A stretch of 13,288 nt of DNA. Origin: Actinomycetes bacterium (GTDB taxonomy: Bacteria; Actinomycetota; Actinomycetes; Actinomycetales; Cellulomonadaceae). Below, in pieces: positions 7,589 to 13,288 of the stretch. How positions within the stretch are numbered: position 1 is the stretch's first letter; the number at the start of each line of letters is the position of its first letter. A program made the translations under genes and the position numbers. The DNA lies in the NCBI GenBank assembly GCA_023462275.1, contig JAEWYD010000069.1, positions 1-13,288 on the forward strand, read 5' to 3'. The notes beneath the pieces are model-generated. The model ran no database searches, was not told where the DNA came from, and worked only from the letters and a program-made list of their open reading frames with translations.

Positions 7589-9106
7589 ATGAAGCTCGAG
7601 CTCCGCAACATCACCAAGCGGTTCGGCACCCTGGTCGCGAACGACCACATCAGCCTCACGGTGAACCCCGGCGAGATCCACTGCCTGCTCGGTGAGAACG
7701 GTGCCGGCAAGTCGACGCTCATGAACGTCCTGTACGGCCTCTACACGGCCGACGAGGGCGAGGTCCTGCTGGACGACGAGGTCCAGCACTTCCGCGGACC
7801 GGGCGACGCGATGGCCGCCGGCATCGGCATGGTGCACCAGCACTTCATGCTCATCCCCGTCTTCACGGTCGCCGAGAACGTCATGCTCGGCAACGAGCAG
7901 ACCCGCGGCGCCGGCCGCCTCGACATCGACGCGGCCCGCCAGCGCGTGCGTGACATCGCCGCCCGCTTCGGCTTCACCGTCGACCCCGACGACGTCATCG
8001 AGGACCTGCCCGTCGGCGTCCAGCAGCGGGTCGAGATCATCAAGGCCCTGTCCCGGGACGCGAAGGTGCTCATCTTCGACGAGCCGACCGCCGTCCTGAC
8101 GCCGCAGGAGACCGACGAGCTGATGACGATCATGCGTCAGCTCCGGGACTCGGGTGCGGCCATCGTCTTCATCACCCACAAGCTGCGCGAGGTGCGCGAG
8201 CTCGCCGACCGGATCACGGTCGTGCGCCGCGGCGCCGTCGTCGGGGAGGCCCGGCCCGACTCCACCGATGCCGAGCTGGCCGCCATGATGGTCGGCCGCG
8301 CCGTCGAGCTGACCGTCCAGAAGGAGGCGCCGCGCCTGAGCGAGGCCCTGCTGGAGGTGTCCGGCCTCGAGGTGCGCGACGCGCGGGGCGCCGTCCTGGT
8401 CGACGACGTCAGCTTCACGGTCCGCGGCGGCGAGGTGCTCGTCGTGGCAGGCGTCCAGGGCAACGGCCAGACGGAGCTGACCGAGGCTCTCATGGGCCTG
8501 CAGCGGGACGTGCACGGCAGCATCCGCCTCGACGGGCAGGAGCTCGTCGGACGCAACGTGCGCCAGATCCTCGATGCCGGGGTCGGGTTCGTGCCGGAGG
8601 ACCGGTCCACCGACGGCCTGGTCGGGGAGTTCACCGTCGCCGAGAATCTCATGCTCGACCGGACGAGCGGCCCGCCGTTCGTGCGCCGGGGCGTGCTCCA
8701 GCTCGGCGAGCTCGAGCGCTTCGCGACGAAGGCGGTCGACGAGTTCGACATCCGCACGCAGGGGATCAACGAGCCGGTCGGCCGCCTGTCCGGCGGCAAC
8801 CAGCAGAAGGTCGTCGTGGCCCGCGAGCTGTCCAAGGACCTGCGGCTCCTGGTGGCCGCCCAGCCGACGCGCGGCGTCGACGTCGGCTCCATCGAGTTCA
8901 TCCACAAGCGGATCGTCGCCACGCGCGACGCCGGCGTCCCCGTGGTCGTCGTGTCGACCGAGCTGGACGAGGCCGCGGCGCTCGGCGACCGCATCCTCGT
9001 CATGTACCGGGGCCGGGTCGTCGGCATCGTGCCGGCGGACACCCCGCGTGACGTCCTGGGTCTGATGATGGCCGGCATCCCGGCGAAGGAGACGGAGGCG
9101 GCATGA
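7589..9106 (+). CDS. Nucleoside ABC transporter ATP-binding protein (two ATPase domains)
   Basis: This 505-residue cytoplasmic ATPase powers nucleoside import and resembles B. subtilis NupO (YufO) and the sugar-type double ATPases. Domain 1 has Walker A GENGAGKST (35-43), Q84, an LPVGVQQR signature (140-147), Walker B VLIFDEP (160-166) and H197. Domain 2 is degenerate. Its Walker A reads GVQGNGQTE without the usual Lys, its signature is intact (LSGGNQQ, 400-406), its Walker B ends VAAQPTRGVDVG with Ala-Gln in place of Asp-Glu, and the switch His is Ser456. From memory these changes are usual in this subfamily, so domain 1 is likely the catalytic one. The ATG at 7589 has AAGGA at 7577-7581, seven bases upstream. 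It overlaps the next gene by ATGA. Confidence 0.93.
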   Translation: MKLELRNITKRFGTLVANDHISLTVNPGEIHCLLGENGAGKSTLMNVLYGLYTADEGEVLLDDEVQHFRGPGDAMAAGIGMVHQHFMLIPVFTVAENVMLGNEQTRGAGRLDIDAARQRVRDIAARFGFTVDPDDVIEDLPVGVQQRVEIIKALSRDAKVLIFDEPTAVLTPQETDELMTIMRQLRDSGAAIVFITHKLREVRELADRITVVRRGAVVGEARPDSTDAELAAMMVGRAVELTVQKEAPRLSEALLEVSGLEVRDARGAVLVDDVSFTVRGGEVLVVAGVQGNGQTELTEALMGLQRDVHGSIRLDGQELVGRNVRQILDAGVGFVPEDRSTDGLVGEFTVAENLMLDRTSGPPFVRRGVLQLGELERFATKAVDEFDIRTQGINEPVGRLSGGNQQKVVVARELSKDLRLLVAAQPTRGVDVGSIEFIHKRIVATRDAGVPVVVVSTELDEAAALGDRILVMYRGRVVGIVPADTPRDVLGLMMAGIPAKETEAA

Positions 9107-10506
9107 GCGCCGACGACAGCCAGCTGGGCGGGTCCGCCGCCTCGCCGCAGCACGTCGGCGAGGAGCCGACCCCCGAGACCACGGACGACACCACCACCGG
9201 GACCAGGGTCGAGCCGGCGGCCGACGCGGCCGACGCGGCCGTCCCGCCGACCCCGCCGGGACGCCACCAGTCCGACGCGCCCGTCGACGCCGACGCCGCG
9301 CGCTGGCGCGAGGCGATGCGGCGTGTCACCTCCGGTGGCTGGGCGGTCTCGCTCGGCGCCGTCGTGCTCGCCGTGCTCGTGGGGTCGATCATGATCGCCG
9401 CCACGGACAAGGGCGTGCAGGACGCCTCGGGCTACTTCTTCTCCCGGCCGCAGGACACGCTGTCGGCCATCGGCAGCGCCGTGGGCGGCGCCTACTCGGC
9501 GCTGTTCCGGGGCGCCGTGTGGGACTTCCGCGCCGACGACTTCGCGGGCGGCATCAAGCCCCTGCTGAACTCGCTGAACTTCGCGACGCCGCTGATCGGC
9601 GCCGGCCTGGGCGTCGCCCTGGCGTTCCGCGCCGGCCTGTTCAACATCGGTGGCCGTGGCCAGATGCTCGTGGCCGCCGCGGCCGCCGGGTGGGTCGGCT
9701 TCGGCGTCGATCTGCCGCCGGTCCTGCACCTCGTGGTCGCGCTCATCGCGGGCGTCGCGGCGGGCGCCCTCTGGTCCGGCATCGCCGGCCTGCTCAAGGC
9801 GATGACCGGGGCGCACGAGGTCATCACCACGATCATGCTCAACTACGTCGCGTTCTACCTGCTCTCCTACATGCTCGCCACGCCCGGCCTGCTGCAGGCG
9901 CCCGGGTCGTCGAACCCGAAGACGCCGGCGATGCACGAGAACGCGATCATGCCGAAGCTGTTCGGCGACCGGTACAAGCTGCACTGGGGCTTCGTGCTCG
10001 CGCTCGTCGCCGTCGTCCTCGTGTGGTGGATCCTCAACCGGTCGCGGCTCGGCTTCACCTTCCGCGCGGTCGGTGAGAACCCCGAGGCGGCGCGCGTGGC
10101 GGGCATCGACGTCCGGCGGGCGACCATCTCGGTCATGCTCGTGGCCGGTGGCCTCGTCGGCCTCGCCGGCACCACGCAGGTGCTGGGCACCGTGACGACG
10201 GGCTTCGCGTCCGACATCGACGCCGGCATCGGCTTCGACGCGATCACGGTGGCTCTGCTGGGGCGCTCGACGCCGTTCGGCGTGCTCGCGGCGGCGATCC
10301 TGTTCGGCGCGTTCAAGGCCGGTGGCTCGGTGATGCAGGCGTCGGAGAACGTGCCGATCGAGATCGTGCTCGTGGTCCAGTCGCTCATCGTGCTGTTCAT
10401 CGCGGCGCCGCCCCTCGTGCGCGCCGTGTTCCACCTGCCGCAGCCGGGCGCCCGTCCGGTCAAGAAGGAGCGAGCCCGCCGCGAGGCGAAGGAGGTGGCC
10501 GCATGA
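9103..10506 (+). CDS. Nucleoside ABC transporter permease 1 (NupP-like)
   Basis: This 467-residue inner-membrane permease is of the branched-chain amino acid/ribose type (BPD_transp_2) and pairs with the next gene's product to form the channel. Family motifs are FNIGGRGQM (180-188), GAHEVITTIMLNY (237-249), GFTFRAVGENPEAARVAGI (317-335) and ITVALLGRSTPFGVL (381-395). Hydrophobic segments run from about residue 80 to 440. The first 75 residues are hydrophilic, acidic and low in complexity (many Asp, Thr, Pro, Ala), an extension most homologues lack to my knowledge. It includes a 9-base DNA repeat at 9217-9243. The C-terminus is basic. GGAGG at 9094-9098 is four bases before the ATG, which overlaps the ATPase stop (ATGA). 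The next gene also overlaps by ATGA. Confidence 0.92.
   Translation: MSADDSQLGGSAASPQHVGEEPTPETTDDTTTGTRVEPAADAADAAVPPTPPGRHQSDAPVDADAARWREAMRRVTSGGWAVSLGAVVLAVLVGSIMIAATDKGVQDASGYFFSRPQDTLSAIGSAVGGAYSALFRGAVWDFRADDFAGGIKPLLNSLNFATPLIGAGLGVALAFRAGLFNIGGRGQMLVAAAAAGWVGFGVDLPPVLHLVVALIAGVAAGALWSGIAGLLKAMTGAHEVITTIMLNYVAFYLLSYMLATPGLLQAPGSSNPKTPAMHENAIMPKLFGDRYKLHWGFVLALVAVVLVWWILNRSRLGFTFRAVGENPEAARVAGIDVRRATISVMLVAGGLVGLAGTTQVLGTVTTGFASDIDAGIGFDAITVALLGRSTPFGVLAAAILFGAFKAGGSVMQASENVPIEIVLVVQSLIVLFIAAPPLVRAVFHLPQPGARPVKKERARREAKEVAA
9217..9243 (+). repeat. Three 9-base in-frame repeats in the permease 1 N-terminal extension
   Basis: GCGGCCGAC occurs at 9217-9225 and 9226-9234, with an eight-of-nine match at 9235-9243. 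It encodes repeated Ala-Ala-Asp within the acidic leader of the permease. Probably replication slippage in a region under weak constraint. Confidence 0.6.
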
Positions 10507-11798
10507 CCGCCGTCGCCGAGACCCCGTCGTCGGCCCCCGTCTCCGCGGACCTGCGTCGCGTCACGGTCGTGAGCCGCAAGGGCGCGATCGCCTACACCGT
10601 CGTCACGGCCCTCATGGCGCTCCTCCTGCTCCTCAAGCAGCGCGACGGCGACATCAAGTACCGGTTGGGCGCCGAGGGCGACGCCCTCCGCCTGCCCGAC
10701 GTCGCTCTGCCGGGCATGACGACCGCCTGGGTGTGCGTCGCCGTGGCGGCGGCGATCACGGTCGTCGCCTGGCTGCTCGTGCGCGCCGAGCGGAAGGTAC
10801 CGGTCTGGCTGTCGCTCGTGTACGGCCTCGCCCTGCTCGTCGCCTTCCTCTCGTGGGCCGGCGCCGGCAGCGCGCAGGACCTGCCGGTGACCCGGCTGGT
10901 CGGCGGCGCGGTGCTGCTCTCCGTGCCGATCCTCTTCGGTGCCCTCGGCGGCGTCATCGGCGAGCGTGCCGGCGTCGTCAACATCGCGATCGAGAGCCAG
11001 CTGCTCCTCGGCGCCTTCGCGGCGGCGATCACCGGGTCGCTCACCGACAGCCCCGTCGCGGGCCTCGTGGCGGCCGTCGCCGCGGGCGTCCTCGTCGCGC
11101 TGGTCCTCGGCGTCTTCACCATCACCTACAAGGTCGACCAGGTGATCGTCGGCGTCGTCCTGAACGTGCTCGTGGTGGGCCTGACGAGCTTCTTCTACTC
11201 CGAGGTCCTGGTGCCGAGCGCCGAGCGCCTCAACGACACCGAGCGCTTCAAGCCGATCGCGATCCCCGGCCTCTCGGAGATCCCGATCCTCGGGCCCGCC
11301 CTGTTCCGGCAGACGCTGCTGGTCTACCTCGCCTACATCGCGGTCCCCGTGGTGTGGTTCGCGCTGTATCGGACGCGCTGGGGCCTGCGGCTCCGGGCGG
11401 TCGGCGAGCACCCGCAGGCCGCCGACACGGTGGGCATCAAGGTCGAGCGCACCCGCTACCGCGCCCTGCTCATCGCGGGCGGCGTGGTGGGGCTCGGCGG
11501 CGCGTTCTACACGGTCGTCGCCGTCTCGTCCTTCGGCAAGGAGATGACGGCGGGTGCGGGCTTCATCGCCCTGGCCGCCGTGATCTTCGGCAAGTGGGAC
11601 CCGGTGCGCGCAGCCGTGGCTGCCCTGCTGTTCGGCTTCGCCTCGAACCTGGACGACATGCTGAGCATCGTCGGCGCGCCCGTGGCCAGCCAGTTCATGC
11701 TCATGCTGCCGTACGTGGTCACCCTGTTCGCCGTCGCCGGCCTCGTCGGCAAGTCCCGCGCCCCCGCGGCCGACGGCACCCCGTACATCAAGGAGTGA
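10503..11798 (+). CDS. Nucleoside ABC transporter permease 2 (NupQ-like)
   Basis: This 431-residue second permease subunit is in the same BPD_transp_2 family. The conserved core is LFGALGGVIGERAGVVNIAIE (144-164), KVDQVIVGVVLNVL (210-223), WGLRLRAVGEHPQAADTVGI (293-312) and AGFIALAAVIFGKWDP (352-367). About 130 residues precede this core, with three hydrophobic segments (about 28-44, 75-93, 101-118) and a short hydrophilic loop between the first two. Many homologues are shorter at this end. The ATG has a near-perfect AAGGAGG (10489-10495), seven bases upstream, and overlaps the preceding stop by ATGA. Two bases separate it from cdd. The product acts in the cytoplasmic membrane with permease 1, the double ATPase and the lipoprotein. 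Confidence 0.92.
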   Translation: MTAVAETPSSAPVSADLRRVTVVSRKGAIAYTVVTALMALLLLLKQRDGDIKYRLGAEGDALRLPDVALPGMTTAWVCVAVAAAITVVAWLLVRAERKVPVWLSLVYGLALLVAFLSWAGAGSAQDLPVTRLVGGAVLLSVPILFGALGGVIGERAGVVNIAIESQLLLGAFAAAITGSLTDSPVAGLVAAVAAGVLVALVLGVFTITYKVDQVIVGVVLNVLVVGLTSFFYSEVLVPSAERLNDTERFKPIAIPGLSEIPILGPALFRQTLLVYLAYIAVPVVWFALYRTRWGLRLRAVGEHPQAADTVGIKVERTRYRALLIAGGVVGLGGAFYTVVAVSSFGKEMTAGAGFIALAAVIFGKWDPVRAAVAALLFGFASNLDDMLSIVGAPVASQFMLMLPYVVTLFAVAGLVGKSRAPAADGTPYIKE

Positions 11799-11800
11799 GG

Positions 11801-12199
11801 ATGGCCGACGCCGTCGACTGGGAGGTGCTCCGGGCGGCGGCCCGCGAGGCCATGACGCACGCCTACGTGCCGTACTCGCGGTTCCCCGTGGGGGCGGCGG
11901 CGCTCGTCGACGACGGCCGCGTCGTCTCCGGGTGCAACGTCGAGAACGCCTCGTACGGCCTGACGCTGTGCGCGGAGTGCGGGCTCGTCAGCGCGCTGCA
12001 CGCGAGCGGCGGCGGCCGGCTCGTCGCCTTCACGTGCGTGGACGGCGCCGGTGCCGTCCTCATGCCGTGCGGCCGCTGCCGGCAGCTCCTGTTCGAGCAC
12101 GGCGGCCCTGACCTGCTGCTGGAGACGGTGAGCGGCCTGCGCGCGATGCGCGAGGTGCTGCCCGACGCCTTCGGCCCCGACGACCTGGAGACCCGATGA
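11801..12199 (+). CDS. cdd: Cytidine deaminase
   Basis: This 132-residue enzyme hydrolytically deaminates cytidine and deoxycytidine to uridine and deoxyuridine in pyrimidine salvage. It has the small homotetrameric form. Zinc ligands are C57, C90 and C93, and the catalytic Glu is E59 (CAE...PCGRC). The nucleoside-binding block GCNVENASYG is at 44-53. Length and motifs are complete. The residue after the catalytic Glu is Cys60, where many cytidine deaminases have Arg (CAER); from memory the mycobacterial enzyme also has CAEC. The ATG has AAGGAG at 11790-11795, formed by the end of permease 2, five bases upstream. Its stop overlaps deoA by ATGA. The gene is part of the nucleoside uptake operon. 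Confidence 0.96.
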   Translation: MADAVDWEVLRAAAREAMTHAYVPYSRFPVGAAALVDDGRVVSGCNVENASYGLTLCAECGLVSALHASGGGRLVAFTCVDGAGAVLMPCGRCRQLLFEHGGPDLLLETVSGLRAMREVLPDAFGPDDLETR

Positions 12200-13288
12200 C
12201 CGCACAGCCCGAGCCGTTCGACGCCGTCGACGTCATCCGCGCCAAGCGGGACCGCGCGCGGCTCACCGACGCCCAGATCGACTGGGTCGTCGACGCCTAC
12301 ACGCGGGGCGTCGTCGCGGACGAGCAGATGTCTGCCCTCGCCATGGCGATCCTGCTGAACGGCATGGACCGCGCCGAGATCGGCCGCTGGACGGCGGCGA
12401 TGATCGCCTCCGGCGAGCGGCTGGACTTCTCGGGCCTGTCGCGGCCGACGGCGGACAAGCACTCCACGGGCGGCGTCGGCGACAAGATCACGCTGCCCCT
12501 GGCCCCGCTGGTCGCCGCGTGCGGCGTCGCGGTGCCGCAGCTGTCGGGCCGGGGCCTCGGGCACACCGGCGGCACGCTGGACAAGCTCGAGTCGATCCCG
12601 GGCTGGCGCGCGGCGCTGAGCAACGAGGAGATGCTGGCGCAGCTGGAGGACGTGGGCGCCGTCATCTGCGCGGCGGGCTCCGGTCTGGCGCCGGCGGACC
12701 GCAAGCTCTACGCGCTGCGCGACGTCACCGGCACGGTCGAGGCCATCCCGCTGATCGCCAGCTCGATCATGAGCAAGAAGATCGCCGAGGGCACGGGCGC
12801 GCTGGTGCTGGACGTCAAGGTCGGCAGCGGCGCGTTCATGAAGGACCAGGAGCGGGCGGCCGAGCTGGCCCGCACGATGGTCGAGCTCGGCACGGACGCC
12901 GGCGTGCGCACCGTCGCGCTGCTCACGGACATGTCGACGCCGCTCGGCCTCACCGTGGGCAACGCGCTCGAGGTGCGCGAGTCCGTGGAGGTGCTCGCCG
13001 GGGGCGGCCCGGCCGACGTCGTCGACCTCACCCTCGCCCTGGCGCGCGAGATGCTGGCCGCCGCGGGCCGCGGGGACGTCGACCCGGCCGACGCGCTCGC
13101 CGACGGCCGCGCGATGGACGCGTGGCGGCGCATGATCGCCGCCCAGGGCGGCGACCCGGACGCGCCGCTGCCGACCGCGCGGGAGTCCGAGAAGGTGCTC
13201 GCCCCGGCCGACGGCGTGCTCGTCGGCATGGACGCGCTCGCCGTGGGGGTGGCGGCGTGGCGCCTCGGCGCGGGCCGGGCCCGCAAGG
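12196..13288 (+). CDS. deoA: Thymidine phosphorylase / pyrimidine-nucleoside phosphorylase, 3' end beyond the window
   Basis: This enzyme reversibly splits thymidine or deoxyuridine with phosphate into base and deoxyribose-1-phosphate. The reading frame stays open to the window end, giving 364 residues of an expected 425-440. It has the phosphate-binding KHSTGGVGDK (88-97), the family signature SGRGLGHTGGTLDKLE (117-132), and RDVTGTVEAIPLIASSIMSKKIA (175-197) with expected substrate contacts R175, S190 and K194. LDVKVGSGAFMK (205-216) is also present. The final visible residues (AWRLGAGRARK) match the conserved start of the C-terminal segment, so about 65 residues are missing by truncation and not by mutation. 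The ATG overlaps the cdd stop (ATGA), with GGAG five bases upstream. Strict thymidine versus broader pyrimidine specificity cannot be decided here. Confidence 0.95.
   Translation, partial: MTAQPEPFDAVDVIRAKRDRARLTDAQIDWVVDAYTRGVVADEQMSALAMAILLNGMDRAEIGRWTAAMIASGERLDFSGLSRPTADKHSTGGVGDKITLPLAPLVAACGVAVPQLSGRGLGHTGGTLDKLESIPGWRAALSNEEMLAQLEDVGAVICAAGSGLAPADRKLYALRDVTGTVEAIPLIASSIMSKKIAEGTGALVLDVKVGSGAFMKDQERAAELARTMVELGTDAGVRTVALLTDMSTPLGLTVGNALEVRESVEVLAGGGPADVVDLTLALAREMLAAAGRGDVDPADALADGRAMDAWRRMIAAQGGDPDAPLPTARESEKVLAPADGVLVGMDALAVGVAAWRLGAGRARK

Noticed and set aside
6329..8905. Antisense open frame of 858 codons opposite the lipoprotein and ATPase genes
   Set aside because: High GC keeps reverse frames open. 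The sense strand encodes clear BMP and ABC proteins, and the antisense product has no recognisable motif or ribosome-binding site.
8137..10434. Antisense open frame of 765 codons opposite the ATPase and permease 1
   Set aside because: Same GC artefact; its translation is His/Arg/Glu-rich without domains.

Overview
The window is ordinary core-genome DNA from a very GC-rich Gram-positive bacterium, almost certainly an actinobacterium. Third codon positions are nearly all G or C. The succinate dehydrogenase and cytidine deaminase proteins read like actinobacterial ones. The Cellulomonas/Promicromonospora group is my best guess from memory, not something the sequence proves. I see no mobile elements, CRISPR arrays, tRNA or rRNA genes, and no base-composition islands.

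Layout. (1) Positions 82-3599, minus strand: a four-gene succinate dehydrogenase operon, sdhC-sdhD-sdhA-sdhB, with one-base stop/start overlaps at C/D and A/B and an 82-base gap between D and A. (2) Position 3717 on, plus strand, divergent from sdh: manC (GDP-mannose pyrophosphorylase), then an M20-family amidohydrolase. Both starts sit 6-7 bases after a TANNNT -10 box, so both look leaderless. (3) 6386-13288, plus strand: a nucleoside uptake and salvage operon. It encodes a BMP-family lipoprotein, a double-domain ABC ATPase, two permeases, cytidine deaminase and thymidine phosphorylase (cut off by the window end). ATGA overlaps or very short gaps join every gene after the lipoprotein.

The third block is one coherent pathway. 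The lipoprotein captures nucleosides outside the cell and the ATPase and permeases import them. Cytidine deaminase converts (deoxy)cytidine to (deoxy)uridine. The phosphorylase then splits thymidine or deoxyuridine to free base plus deoxyribose-1-phosphate, which can feed central carbon metabolism; the sdh operon supplies the TCA-cycle step and electron entry to the quinone pool. From memory, Mycobacterium tuberculosis has sdhCDAB (Rv3316-Rv3319) divergent from cdd-deoA-add (Rv3315c-Rv3313c). The present window keeps that divergent arrangement with manC, the amidohydrolase and a transporter in between.

I did not find a new biological system. The parts most worth checking are non-coding: a six-run G-rich tract (C-rich in the transcript) directly after the sdhB stop; strong hairpins directly after the sdhD stop and directly after the lipoprotein stop; a hairpin just upstream of sdhC; an inverted repeat at the probable promoter of the nucleoside operon; and the paired leaderless promoters.
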